Assembly (NCBI GenBank): GCA_027946555.1
Contig: JAPEVC010000098.1
Location: forward strand, 61,864-125,863
Length of the DNA stretch: 64,000 nt
Direction: 5' to 3'
Source: Gnomoniopsis sp. IMI 355080
Lineage: Eukaryota > Ascomycota > Sordariomycetes > Diaporthales > Gnomoniaceae
Part shown: one piece after another, positions 22,789 through 35,583 of the stretch
Numbering within the stretch: position 1 is the stretch's first letter
How the letters are laid out: each line of letters starts with the position of its first letter
Position numbers and translations under genes: made by a program
Notes under the pieces: generated by a model
Databases searched by the model: none
What the model saw: the letters and a program-made list of their open reading frames with translations, nothing else
What the model was told of the DNA's origin: nothing

Positions 22789-24591
22789 TTACTGTTTGAT
22801 TGAGACCGTGGCGTTGCTTTTGTTGTCAACGTTGACATTGATCAGCTCGAACTCATCGGTCTCGGGGGACGAATTGAGGTCTCTTCCGTGAAACTCTGCC
22901 AGACGTCTAAATTTTCCTGTTACCGGAGAGGCCAATGGAGGTGCCGTGGCTTTTGTGTCGTACTGCGAGGCTTTGGGTGTGCTACGAACGGTTGAGCCGA
23001 CGGTGGTTCTGACAAATGGCCAGATTGTCTTTTGAAATAGTTGTTTACAAGCTGGCATACAGGCTATGATGAAGGCGAATGTCAACTCGATATAGTATGA
23101 GTAGTAATTCGTCCACTGTATCTGTTGCGATTGATACGCCGTCAAACCTGGTTTCGGTCAGATTATATTCCATCGATTACCTATTCTATGCAACGTTTTA
23201 GGGCTTACCTGGATTGCCTTGGACCTTTTTCAGAACCAGACGTGATATGGCGACGAGGCATGTGCTAGGCCAGTGTGTCAGCTACCTGTGCTCGACAGAT
23301 ATACAAAGCAGCACCAGGATCTAGATGTTTCAAGACTTACAAGATACCAGTAGCGAACACGGCGATGACTCCTACCTTCTTGCCGGTGCTCATCTCTGTC
23401 ATAGGTCAGAATCAATACGGTGACATGGAGGCATGGAATGGGAGTATAAAGGACCTTGAATGGTACATACTGAGCCGTGACACCATAAACGCCGGTATCA
23501 GAACCAGGACTATGTCCAGGACGGCGTTGCAGGCCGAATACCCTCCGGAGCCAAACCACACGTCTTTATAAATACAATTCTTTTCCAGGTCCAATTCCCA
23601 GTTACATCGCAGAGGCTGGCTTATGAGAAGGGCCTGAATCATGTATGAAACGGCCAGCAATACGTTGTAAGCGTGGGTGGCCCAGAGAACAGATCGGACT
23701 CGCGATGTGAATCCAAAGCACCTCTGGTAGAAACAAAGAATAGCCGTTTTGCAAGCTGCCAGTGCGAAGGCATATAAGATGCCCCGAGAGAAGTCGATCC
23801 CCCATGCTGGAGGCAGATTGTCGAAGTCCAAAGTCCAGTAGTTATTGAACTCGCCAAGCTGTCCAACTGATGATGGTTAGTTCATGAGAAATGCGTGTTC
23901 AAGAAGAGGGTCTTCTTACTTAGAACACAGAGAATGAACTGGGTGACACACATTATCTGGTAACTCTCATAAGTAACCATTCGTGCCGGCGGAGAGAAAC
24001 GAGTAATTGGTCAGTTTAAGTGTAACTCCGTACGTACATATGCGACAGCGCAAGCACCATCATCCCAACCCCACGTGCCAAGCCTGAGGAATTTTGTCGA
24101 CAGACGCAGAGCATAGAACAATGTCTGAACTACGAAGGCCACGATTGCAGTCGTTGTATATTCGGGGTCGATCGACCAGATTGGCCTTGGAAGATCACAC
24201 TCATAGTATAACAGACGGGTGGCCACTAAAATGGATCAGTACGTCTGAGCATCACTGTGACCCGTTTCTCCGAGCCTCGAGATTCTCTTACCGAAGTAGT
24301 CCGACAAGGCGGCACATGTGGATGTTAGACATACTTCCACTTTTTGGGTACCAGTGTCCGAACAGAGGCATGTTGTGTCTGTCGTTGAATTGCAGGCTGT
24401 CTGATAGCATTCGATCTGTAGGAGAACATATTATCAGTGTCTCGATCTTTAGAGTCTATCCCATCATGTCGGAACAAGACCAGTTGACTTACACCGCATT
24501 CCGGCAGCGGTACTGTGCTGATATTCCTGGCAAGTACTGACGAGAGCAGACAAGCCCCTGCAGTGAACAGTGTCCAGTGGATACCGAGCAT
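22789..24591 (-). CDS. CFEM-domain Pth11-type membrane receptor (rhodopsin/SAT4 family)
   Basis: Pth11-like proteins are seven-TM receptors used by fungi for surface or host sensing. I trace eight exons. The first three are 24591-24493, 24415-24292 and 24225-24038. They are followed by a short exon (SYQIMCVTQFILCVL, near 23970-23925), the main TM exon (near 23875-23465), two short exons between about 23410 and 23210, and the last exon near 23150-22789. Total about 430 aa. A signal peptide (MLGIHWTLFTAGACLLSSVLA) leads into a cysteine-rich CFEM segment: PLPECG, CYQTACNSTTDTTCLCSD, VCLTSTCAAL. TM helices follow with GWDDGACAVAY, the family GWDD motif. The tail is cytosolic and Ser/Thr/Pro-rich. 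Exon phases agree at every junction I could check, including GIF-TCLVAISRLVLKKV. Confidence 0.85.
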
Positions 24592-26483
24592 CGTCACTTC
24601 GATCAAGACGTTCTTCCAGATAGTGCTACATATAGAAGTATTGTAGGAGCGACAATATCAAGCGTTCGGGGTCATATATTGTGCCAATACCTGATGCGTA
24701 GAAACTCAAGGGCGAAGTGGTAGGCCGCATTGAAGAGAAGAGAGTTGCCACTTGAACATAAGTGACCCGTATCATTGATCTCGCATCTTTGTTGCGATTG
24801 GAGTTCTGGATCAGCCCGAGGTTGTCCGCAAGTTCATACACTTTGCTTTGTAACGTATTCGAGAGCAAAGCCGGAAACGAGGCTGAATAGGCGGGAAGAA
24901 GCCGCGGCAAGACTCATTTCCGTACCTTACCTTATGGCGGAACACAGAGCGCTCCTACCATCACGTTGACAATTCGAGCAAATCACACACTATTTACCTA
25001 TTAAAGCAATCTCAAGAAATCCCCGGTATTTCAGGTTTGCTCGGCCGTAGGAAGGATGAATTGATGTCTTATCTGGCTTAGCGACGCCTATTGATATCAG
25101 CTGTTGAATGTGTCCTTTGCACGTTGTGTGACATAGGTACCTAGGTAATCAACTGAATATGGCCATGAACAACGGTCTGGACGAAGAGCTGAATCTCTGA
25201 TAAGTCTTCGCACTGCATGCAACATCACGCCTCTAGGGAATATGTTCTTCACGCGTAGTCTTGTAGATGTAAAAGAAAATCTCGTCCTCCAACCCTTCCA
25301 AGGTTTATAAGGTGTTGCACACAAATTAAAATGCTTGAAGCACATGAGCAAAGGAGGGGGGCGTTCTGCGAGATTCGTGTGAACACCAAAAGTCTTCCTA
25401 ATGAGGAAATCTGAGCTTATCAAGCAGTATCTGCAAGCCAAATTAACAAGGTTCCCTATTGATAGAGCAAGCCGAGCCAGTCCTGAATGGAGTATCAGCT
25501 TGCCTTGGCTTGACTTCGATGCAACACTGGCAGCAATAATCCTGTCACCGTAGCGTGCCCGTGACAAGAAGGATATTCTCATGGGCCTGGCAAGACCACC
25601 CACCTGCAGCTAGATCAATTTCAGCACTTTGAAGGTCAAAGTAAAGGCCAAGAGGCCAAAGCGACAGGGAGGCTTCTGGCTTTTTACCCAGCCTTCGTAG
25701 AAGAGGATTGAGCCGAGAGGCCATAACTTCGTGCTCCCTGCGTGCTACTGATGATTCCATTTTCACGTATATGCGAAGTTTATGCTGAGAAGCCTGAGTT
25801 TGGTGTCATGTAATTGGAAATAGACTAGCAGCAGAAACAGCAAGGACTACGTGTTAGGTGTCTTCAGCAGCTTGCTGGGTCTCCCTCGGCCAGGAACTCC
25901 TCGTTCTGCGCGTTGAAGCCTGTGCGTAATGTGGCGTCTCCAAAAAAGGGTTTGGCGCTTGTCACACGATCAAAAAATATGGCTTTCAGCTCATGTTAGG
26001 CATGCAGCGTGGCAGCATCCAGGCAGCCTTGTAGGGCAGATGAACTTGGATGACAGCCCAGTATCGAAATAGGCTGTGGGCCAGATCCCTTATCAATGGG
26101 CAGATCCGTCGCCGAGACCCGATATATGCATACCACCCAACCCGGTTGAGCACTATCAAGACCAATTCCATCCGATGTGCCTTGCATGTCTGTAACACCT
26201 GGCATGTGGCGCCCATCGGCATCGTCCTCCCCACCAAGTAGTGCTTATGCTACGCGATGCCTCACGCAGAGCCTTGCATTGGCTTTCACCTAGAAAAGGA
26301 AGATTGATTGTTTTCATGATATACGCAGTACCATTCATTTGTCATAAGAACCCACCGGATCCACTTGGCTGTCCTCCATGGGTCCGGGATACAGCCCCGA
26401 TGACAAGCGGGCTGGCGAATGCGCGAATGCTGTGACTAACTAAGGCCCTTCAACGCCTATTCAGGTGACATTCTCCATCCGAA
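24592..26483. other. Intergenic, 1.9 kb
   Basis: Divergent region between the receptor and the Zn2Cys6 regulator. Two minus-strand frames (25545-25766 and 25097-25603) could be exons of a small gene; the first has an ATG and contains LRRLGKKPEASLSLWPLGLY. No family or clean splice junction supports them. A TACCTAGGTA word lies at about 25137-25146. Confidence 0.4.
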
Positions 26484-29058
26484 ATGCCTCGAGTATCGTC
26501 GAATCACTCTGCGTCGCTCGCCGGGGCACCAGACCTGCCACTTCGGCCCGTCGCGTGAGTTTGACTGTCTCCCAGAGCATCAGAGACCCGTTCTGTCCCC
26601 AAACTTTGTACATGTTCTGAGCCTACCCGCTGATGAATGTCTGTCGTACATAGATGTCATAGATGTCGAGGACGTCGCTCTTGGTGCTCAAAAGATCGCC
26701 CAAAGTGTACGCGGTGCCAGGCAGGTGGATTTGATTGTTCATACGAGGTGTCAAGGTCCACCGCCGTCAAGGAGTCGTGAGCTGTCCCTCCCGTCTTAGT
26801 TCTCTCTTTGGCCATGTGGACATGCCCTCACCATTTTGAACAGCTATTTGAGGGAACTAGAAGCCAAGGTCAGGTTCTACGAAGGTGCGTTCGTTCTACT
26901 CTTTATAGCTGCCGCTTCGATATGAAGCTGGTCATTGGTATGAGGACCAACGCCACTGACATTGCGGCAGAATCACACCCTGATCTCAAGCTCGCCTTTG
27001 CGAACCTGGATAGATCGAATCCTTCACCGCATACTGGAGAGGAAGAGGATGCTTTCGAAGACGATATGGTAATGCCTGAGGCTTTGACTCAGGCGGGTGT
27101 AGGATCTCCTGGAAACACGTCCACTGGTACGACATATCTACGCCGCCACATCCATTACCTTGCTCGTTCTAGGTCTGACCTAACTTGAGTATCTAGGCTT
27201 CAAAGGCCCGGCACATTCGGATCATCTCTTCAAAAGCTTCGGAAAGGTGTCTCTGCTTGAGGTTGATGACGAAAGCCTTGACCAGCATGCCGACTTCTAT
27301 GACCGGGAGGCATTGCCCTCCCGACGGCTTTCAACTCGAGGCACCGTGAGACTACCACCCATCGATATCGCCCGTCAACTTTTCGCTGCGCAATATACAT
27401 ACATCGGCACCATATTTTCCTTCACAGACCATCTTGCATTTGAGCGGCTTCTGCAGGATGCGTACCGAGGACCACCGGACTTGGCTGACCAGCATGCGTG
27501 TCTTGCTCAGTCGAAATTGCTCGTCACCTTGGCCTTTGGCAAGCTCTACTCGGTCAACCAGTGGATCGACTACAGTGGTCCGCCAGGTTTTGAGTACTTT
27601 ACACACGCACTGGAGCTACTTCCTGATGTGCATGATGATGGTTCAACACTCTTTGTAGAGACTCTTGCACTGGTGGGATACTTCATGCAGAATCTAAACA
27701 GAAGAGACGCTGCCTGGCTATATGTTGGGATGGCTCTCCGCATGGCTATCACCCTCGGTCTCCATCAGGAAACATCAGACCCTAGTCTCGACGAGGCTGC
27801 TAAGGAGCACAGACGTCGAGTCTGGTGGAGCGTTTACAGCCTCGATCGAATCCAAAGCGTCAAATCTGGCAACCCGATCACTATCTACGACGAGGATATC
27901 GGCGTAGCCTTCCCTTCGAAGCTTCCTGGTGAACCTGACTACTGCGCGGCAGTGGTCCTGAAACACTATACCAAGCTTTCTCAGCTCTGTGGGGAGATTA
28001 CCGTAAGCATCTATCGCCGCACTCCAAAGTCAGGGCCAAACTTGATGGCTGCTGTTAAAAAGATTATCACGTCCCTCTCTCAATGGCACCGAGAATTGCC
28101 AGAGGAGTTGCGCTTTGATCCGGCCAGGCTCAGCATCAGCCGGGAGTCGGTCTCCACACTTCTTCACTACTCGCAATGTATCAACATGACAGCGAGGCCC
28201 CTACTCTTCCACGTAGTGCAGAAGCGACTCAAGTCGGGACTAGTGGAGAAAGAACGCAACTGGAAAGAGGGCCTCCATCAGACTACCGTCAAAGTTATCG
28301 AGATGTGCGTTGCTGCTGCACAAGATACAATCAACATGATGACAATCGCGTCGCAGAAGAATCTGGTAGCCACCTACGGCTATATGGACTCGGAGCATGC
28401 TTTCTCTGCCGCCATTGTCCTTGTCATGGTATGTGTGACGTTCCCAACCAATCAGAAAACCACCAGCTCCATGAATGCTGCCCTCGAGCTGTTACGTGGT
28501 ATGTCTCAGAGGGGAAATAGTCATGTGGCGGCACGCTACGAGCTTTTGAATCGCATCAGAGCCACGTTTATACCCAGCGCCGTGCCAATATCGCCCACAG
28601 ATACCGCGCAGACGCCCTTGAAACAGCCAGAGACTAAGTCTTTTGAAACGAGCTCTGCAGCCATCCCCCCAAACCAGCTACCGCTTGTCTCCGAACGCGC
28701 CGGCTTCGACGTTCATCAAGGCACAGTCACACAGCAAACCCCATCAGTGCCAGAGATCGAGGCCAGCCAACAACTTGTTGCATCCGGTGTTAGAATGAAC
28801 GCCCCGTCTGGCGCTGAAATGATTAATGAATTCCCCATGCAGGCGATGCCGGACTTCACCTTCCTGACGAGTCCAAGTCTGGACGCGGACATGTTCTACG
28901 ACGTGGATATGAGTGGTGCGGGCAACAACCAGGCATTCTGGGAGGAGGCGTTTGCCAACACAACAGGCGACCCGGGAAGTTCACTCATGGAGAGCTTGGA
29001 GTGGACGCAAACAGTGATGCATCAGTTTGAGACCGGCGCCAATGGCACAGACATGTGA
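26484..29058 (+). CDS. Zn2Cys6 fungal-specific transcription factor
   Basis: A binuclear zinc cluster regulator acting in the nucleus. Five exons, 26484-26554, 26654-26776, 26844-26884, 26971-27126 and 27197-29058, keep phase (2, 2, 1, 1) and give 750 aa. The cluster spans the first intron: exon 1 ends in PVA and exon 2 continues CHRCRGRRSWC, then SKDRPKCTRCQAGGFDC. This is a perfect Cx2Cx6Cx6Cx2Cx6C. A dimerisation-like helix follows (SYLRELEAKVRFYE). The middle homology region (Fungal_trans) includes GMALRMAITLGLHQE, RRRVWWSVYSLDRIQS and NPITIYDEDIGVAFP. The last 150 residues are Gln/Pro/Ser-rich with acidic patches (FYDVDMSGAG), a plausible activation domain. It is on the same strand as, and 1.1 kb upstream of, an ACS-type carrier that it may control. 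Confidence 0.92.
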
Positions 29059-30184
29059 AAAAGGCAGTCTCGCAGATTGTCCTCTGATGAGCATCAAATG
29101 ATGACTACGATGATGATCTTGACGATATTGAGGATGATGCAATAGACTGGAATGGGCGAGCTTGACAGGGTGGTTGACGAAGTCTATCTTTATGGGTCAC
29201 TGGAACACACAAACTTGTAAAACTGTCACAAGGAACCGCACATTGCCAAGTAGTCACATAGATACTGCCGCGCGTAGAAATACCAAAGGGCATGTGTGAG
29301 ATACTCATGTACTTGAGGATGGTAGTGAGCCGATGATATTGTCCTGTTTGTGATCAAATGCTGCATGCAAATCGAAGAGCGGATTGACTCGAGTGGCTGA
29401 ATACACTCGGCTACCTAGATGCGCAACAAGTCCCAGTCCGAGCATTCGAGGCACTGATATATACCTACTGGGTTTGCTACTCTTCGACAGTCAGTACTGT
29501 GGAACTCATTCTGTCCATCACTTCTCATTTGCGCATCACGGCTTCCACATCCTCCAAGAGATGAACGTCAGTATTTCATCTTTATCCATCAATTGTTCTC
29601 GTCACGCGATCAACATGGGGCGACGTTGAGTAGATAAGATTCCATAATATGCAACATGCATATACACGCTGATCTTTCCGGGGCCCCTGCTCATCCGTTC
29701 TCCAACGTCGGTGAACGTCTCCGATCTCTCTTCATTGGCTTACGCCACAGCTCAAAAATCTGCTGCTTGACAGGTAAGCTACCTAAGCAACTAGGTAGCT
29801 ATCTGATGCAGCTCAAGAGTCAGGCACAACGTCAGCTTGGCATGGACCTCCGAGACCTTCATGTGGAGGTTGCTTGATATGCGATACAGCCCGGGCGGCC
29901 ATCAACGACGCTTATCTGATGTGTTATCTCCGCTCCATATTTATTAGTGGCGGTCGATGATGCCGGAATGGCTGGGTATCACCAGTTACTAGCCAGGAAC
30001 GTCTAAAACTATAATTACTATACTGGATACCCTCATGCCGGTCAGCTCCTCACAGCGAGCAACCACTTCCCACACCAACCCCGCCTTCAACATCCGCGTA
30101 GCCGCGAAGCACACTGTCTGGTAAAGCGTCTTTCTACATCACAGCCCGGACTTGTAATTGGACGCTGTGCGGTCGCTGGACAAC
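29059..30184. other. Intergenic, 1.1 kb
   Basis: Between the regulator and the MFS gene. It should hold the carrier promoter. No gene seen; TAGGTAGCTA words occur near 29790-29800. Confidence 0.45.
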
Positions 30185-31684
30185 ATGTCTGCCAAGGACG
30201 AAATCGTGGACAATGGCCCGTCATGCACCGACGAGGTCGTCTCACCGTCCTTCTCCCTCGCCAACATCGACCCGGTCGAAGAGTCAAAGCTTTTGGTCAA
30301 GCTGGACTTATTCTTCGTGCCCATCATCATGGTCGTCTACCTCTCCTGTTTCCTCGACCGATCCAACATCGGCAACGTGAAGGTCGCCGGTATGCCCGCC
30401 GACATCCACGCCACCAACGAAGAAATCTCGACCGCTGTATCCATTTTCTACGCCACTTACGTCCTCGTCGAGGCACCCTGGGCAATCGCGTTGAAGAAGA
30501 TCACACCGCGTCTTCTCATGACAGGCTTGTGCATCATCTGGTCGCTGACGACCATCTTCTCGGGATTTATCACGAGCATCGGGGGCATGTACGCGGCGCG
30601 TTTAGTGCTTGGTGCATGTGAGGGAGGCTTGTTCCCGGGGTTAAATTTGTACCTGACCATGGTGTACAAGCGCGAGGAGCAAGCGAGAAGGGTGTCATAC
30701 TTGTTTGTGTGTACGGCCTTGTCCGGCGCTTTTGGTGGCTTGCTGGCGTATCTCATCTTGAAGATGGATGGCGTGGGCGGCTATGCCGGTTGGAGATGGG
30801 TGTATATAATTGAAGGACTCTTCAGCGTCGTCGTTGCCATCATTGTATGGTTTGGTCTGCCAAATGACCCCAGCAATGCATACTTCCTCAACGATCGGGA
30901 AAAGGAGTTGATGAGGATTAGGGCGGAGCAACGGGCTCAGTACATGGGTAGTGAGAAGTTTAGTTGGGACGAGGTCCTTATTACTCTCCGGGATCCCAAA
31001 CTATGGCTCAGGTAAGACTCTGCACTTCTCATCTCATCTGAACATCTGTTGATTTACTTTCACAGCGGCGCCATCCAGTTCTGTCAGGACATTCTCCTCT
31101 ACGGCTTCTCGACTTTCCTGCCCTCCATCATTACGTCCATGGGCTACACGTCATTAGAAGCACAATATCTGACTATTCCCGTCTACATCATCGGCGGCGG
31201 GAGCTTTCTCGCCCTGTCTTTCATCTCCGACCGCCTCACGCTTCGTTCACCCTTCATTATATTTGCCAATTTCGTCGGTCTTATCGGCTACGCGCTCATT
31301 CTCAGCCCCGTCTCCAACGCCGTCAAATTCTTTGGAACGTTCCTCTGCGCTGTCGCAGTCTATACCGGGCCCGGAATGAATCTGACGTGGCTGAATGTGA
31401 ACGTAGCGCCACACTATCGAAGAGCCGCGGCAATTGGCTTCCAGCAAACACTGGGAAATTGTGCAGGCATCGTGGCAGGCCAGATATATCGCAGCTCCCC
31501 GTACACCCTGGGGAATGCATTCAGTCTTGGATCCATTGGGGTTGCACAGCTGGTCATTGCAGGGAAGGCGGTATACGTGCAGAGCCAAACGAGGCTAAAG
31601 CAGAGGATCGCCAAGGGCGAGGTGGAGGATACGAGGAGAGTAAAGACAGGGGACCGGGAGCTGGATTTCAAGTATCACTTGTAA
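30185..31684 (+). CDS. MFS transporter, anion:cation symporter (ACS/Tna1-allantoate permease) family
   Basis: A 12-TM plasma-membrane symporter for a small organic anion or vitamin; the ACS family includes nicotinate (Tna1), allantoate (Dal5) and pantothenate carriers. Exons 30185-31011 and 31066-31684 join in phase 2, giving 481 aa. ATG 30185 (MSAKDEIVD) is the first in frame. The cytosolic N-terminus leads to TM1 with YLSCFLDRSNIGNVKVAG, the hallmark of the family, then YVLVEAPWAIALKKITPR and GACEGGLFPGLNLYLTMVY. The intron falls in the central loop just before TM7 (SGAIQFCQDILLYGFSTFLP). The C-terminal half is complete. Substrate cannot be told from sequence. Its position behind the Zn2Cys6 regulator suggests a regulator-carrier pair. 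Confidence 0.92.
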
Positions 31685-32542
31685 ACCTTATATCCTACGG
31701 CCAGAGTAGTAAATAATTGATAATGGCTAGATTTTGCATCGGTTAGACAAAATCTGCGCTGAAAATGATAATTGGCAGTTTCTATGATGGGCATCGCGCT
31801 ATTCTCGCCTCTACGGCTGAGTTCTCGATATAGCTTTGAGAATTCCATCTAGGTACCTAAACACTTGAACAGTCACATCATTGGCCCACAAAATTACCGG
31901 TAGAGACATCTCCTTGACTGACCAGGTTCTATCTGACGTCAGCCGCAAGCTCTTTAGTTTATAGGTGTTGTGTGGCGTGCAGCGTAGGGCGTTGCAAATA
32001 ATCAGGGAGTTCCGTGTACCCCGTACGGCTTACCAGGTATCCATTATGCAGCTTATGGTACCGAGGGGTTCAAGTCATACCGTTCAGTCACTTCAATCAA
32101 ATGCAGGAAGAGTACAATCGTGAAATGAGTCTCAAAGAATGTCATTTAGACCGTGATACCCGATCAATGCTAATCAAAACTCCCCTCCGCCCCCAAAATG
32201 CGTCAATGCAGACCGAAGAGGTATCAACCGAGGTATCATAGCCAGTGCCCAAAACTCCAAATGCCATAGTCAATAAACAAATCCAAATGCCAATCCGTGT
32301 AGTGTCACACAATTATTGTTCTGCCATTATCAGAATCGTGGCCTTCTCTTTTATTCTCCGCCGCTTCGTATGCTGACCTCCTTGGCTCCACAAATGACTA
32401 TTGCAACAACCAGCCCACGTCAATGTGGATGGTGCAGGCGGCCGCTGTTCTTGAGCTGCTTTAGCAGGAAAGCGAGCCTGTCATACCTAGGTATGAAGCT
32501 GCCTTCGTATTGGGAGGCAAAGAGGTAGTAGTGTCGTGGAGT
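31685..32542. other. Intergenic, 0.86 kb
   Basis: Between convergent genes. Contains a CTAGGTACCTA palindromic word at about 31850-31860. No gene seen. Confidence 0.45.
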
Positions 32543-32782
32543 TTAAGAGGAAATGCTCGATCTTGGTGATGAGATGTGTTCTGAGGAGCTGCTCTTGCCA
32601 TCTGTATATGATGAAGTGCTTCGACGGCCGCGAGTAAGGGAGAAAAAGCCGGAGCTCTTGTGGCTCTTGTCCTTTGTTGCCGTCTTCTGAGGCTGCTTCA
32701 TGGATTGGCCGGCATTGACTCGTCCGTAGAATACATCGTTGAGTGAGTAGTAGTCGAGAGAGTAGTCCGATTTCTGAGCCAT
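32543..32782 (-). CDS. Small Ser-rich hypothetical protein, 79 aa
   Basis: Not a recognised family. The frame starts at ATG 32782 and encodes MAQKSDYSLDYYSLNDVFYG, followed by a Lys/Ser/Thr-rich tail (SHKSSGFFSLTRGRRSTSS) ending in a run of serines. No signal peptide, TM segment or cysteines. The Tyr/Asp-rich start followed by a basic-serine tail is non-random. A TATATA word sits about 55 nt upstream on the same strand (near 32836). It could be a small stress or conidiation-associated protein, but nothing in the sequence shows that. Confidence 0.45.
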   Translation of the reverse strand: MAQKSDYSLDYYSLNDVFYGRVNAGQSMKQPQKTATKDKSHKSSGFFSLTRGRRSTSSYTDGKSSSSEHISSPRSSISS

Positions 32783-35583
32783 GATGTTGATATATTGTTG
32801 TTACTTAGGTGTCGTCTTTCCTGGGTGGCGGTGGTATATAGTTTGTGTGTTGTGGTGCAGTAAGTAGATAAAGAGTACTGATATATAGGTGAGGCTGAAC
32901 CTGTAAGCAAGGCTGAAGCGTATAGTTGCAATGTTGGAATGTCCCTTGGAGATGATCTTCACGAACTTAAGAAGCAAGGTCAATCACGCCATTTCGAGTG
33001 GTCGTCTGGCTCTTCTTATGAAGGCAAGAGACTGGACTGGTCCTGACCTGGACTGGGGGATGTCTGACAACTTGAGGACCGACGATCCGTAAGCGGCCCG
33101 TGACCGACATCCGAAGCCGTGTCGCCGCTGGCAATCGAGACGGCCTTGTTTTTTTCTGTCTCTGGGTCACGAGATTGGTCAATATTTGACCAGTCCCGAG
33201 ACGATGGACGACTGTATCCACATGGAATAGACCCCATGTTCCCACGCGTGAGATGCAGGAAGGGCCCGTTTTTTTGACTTTGTTTGCGGTCACTGCCGTG
33301 CAAATCTTTCCTACGACCCACAACTTGAAGGGCGGCTCGGGCTCCGGAAGGCGGCTGAGAAGAAGCCGCTCATTCTCATTGCCAGCCTCCTCGTGAAATC
33401 ATGATTTAGATTTTTTTTCTAGTGAAGCAACAAGTGCATGCTGCTCGCCACAATTACCTGTACATGCAGTATAGTGTGCCCTCGTCCTGCACAATGACCG
33501 AAGAGCCTTATGCATCTACGACAAAGTCTTTAGGTAGCCGGGCAGCCGGGTTGGGAAGCCTTCAAGACTAATAAAAGTTGTTCAATGGCCACTGATTCAT
33601 GTGGATACCACCCGGCGGCTGTGTAGACGCCGCAAGGCCCAAAACAGACCCGCCGGGTCGGCACGGCAGTCGTTTAACTGAGGACGGCTTTCGGTCGACC
33701 GTCATACCGTCACATGTTCGAACAAGAACTTGATCAGTTTCACTCTCTGACGAATGTTGCGCTCCGTGAGACGGCCAGACTTGCGTAAAGGTGAACATTG
33801 ACCTTGTCTTCAGTCTGTTCCGTCACATTCACCACGCATTCATCCGCCATGGACGGGACTTTGTGAAGGTACACTAACGTTGCCATTCGGCTTTCCCGTA
33901 AGTAACTGCGAGTATCGAGATTGGCTGTCTTATTAGCGATATTTGAAAAGTGAACCTGGAGCTGGAGACGGTAAACGTAGCCCCGGCACTCTTGTCGCTT
34001 CTATTGTGTGGGAACTAAGTAGGACCGTCCGACAGCCGTCTACGGGCGTCTAGTGTTCCACAGATGCACCAAACTCTGGCTCGTTCAGTACGCCCTTTAC
34101 CAAGAAATTGCAAGGATCTTCGTTGACTTACCCATGCGTAAACTCGACTGAGGCCCGAGCGAGCAGCTAAAGTCTCATGATGCGCCTGTCCAAATTACTA
34201 GTCGGACAACGGTATCAGCTGAGTGACAAAAGCCAAAGGAACCAAAATCCAAGCATATCTATTAGACATAATTATCGAGGAGGCCGACGCCATCACAAGA
34301 CACAAAAGGTTCGTGAAGCAAATTATAGCGACCTCGTGACTCTGGGAGTATTCTAGGATAGGAAAAGCCGCTGGTTCATCATAAAAGAATTATCCTGACT
34401 CATCTAGCAGCGGGTACCCCTGTTGACGGTTTTGTCCGTAGAGACCCGCAAATATCTTATGTGTCACCATTGCTTCCTTTCCGTCCTCCTTGAAGAATTA
34501 CTAACAGATTAATTAGCTCCAGCAGAAGAATTGCTTGTGTGCGTGACTTCCGATGACTCTTATGTGCGTTCTTGCGGCTGGTAAGTCGGATAGGAGCGTT
34601 CACTATCAACGAGTACTTCCCTTCCCCTGGGATTTTACGCAACCTCCTGGCTACCTAGTTATGCACCAAATGCCCTGCTATGTGTTGCACTTCGTGTATG
34701 AACATCAACTATTTGATATGGGACAATGAAGGCAAGCAAGGGGTCTAAAACGCAACCTGAACTGGTTCCCGCTCCCAGTCTCCTGACTTCAGGGTTCCTG
34801 GTGCCGAGTTTCAGTATTGATAGCTCCTCCAGCTCATACACCCCTAACGCAACCTGTATGTTGAGGCTTGCCGTCCAACCTCAGCCGAGCAAGCCCACAA
34901 GCTACTCCTTGCAGCAGCGCCGCCCTTGGCATTCCTACCTCACTTGGCATGAACCCATCCGAGCTCCCTGTGGGGTCCACTCTTGAGTTTATTATATCAA
35001 AACAGTCTGGACAACCATGAGGACTGCATCAGGCGGCTTCTCAACCATGTCTGGTTGCCATAATGGCGCGCGCTTCTTCCCGTCAACATTGAAAGAGAGC
35101 AACCTGGGCCTGGCGGCGAGTTCATAGGCAGAGTACTATTTTTTACTCTTTGCTTTTGCCTCCCGTCCTTCGACTGGAGCAGCTCCGAGGTGTAAAATTA
35201 CTTGTTGACATCGGAGTACATTCATCACTTTTGCGTACGAGTTGCAATGTGGACTCATGAATCAAGCTCCCCGAGTATGGCGAGTGTGAACCTTTGCTTC
35301 CGACTACATATTGAGAACGTATATACCGGAAGGAAAGAGTATGGAATTTCTAATGCTACCCGTCTGTTAAAACAATTCTGAAGATCGTCGAGTCTGCTTA
35401 ACGTCAAATTACAGAAAAAGCCACATGGTGCAGATTTGTCTGTAACTAGCCGCGCGTTGAGTTCATATAGCTAGGGGCACAACATTAGCTTATTGACTCT
35501 AAATAGCCAAGCAAGTGTGGATACAAAATCGTCTTACCTGGTTACTAGACTCTCGGGCAGTGTCGCGTTCGGTTCGCTAGCAT
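32783..35583. other. Gene-poor region, 2.8 kb
   Basis: Only short frames in all six readings. None has a domain, signal peptide or plausible splicing. Mixed GC with an AT-rich right part. No transposase or reverse-transcriptase motif seen. Confidence 0.45.

Noticed and set aside
29101..29160. GATGAT-rich stretch as microsatellite
   Set aside because: Short and imperfect; lies in the 3' region of the Zn2Cys6 gene without clear repeat structure.
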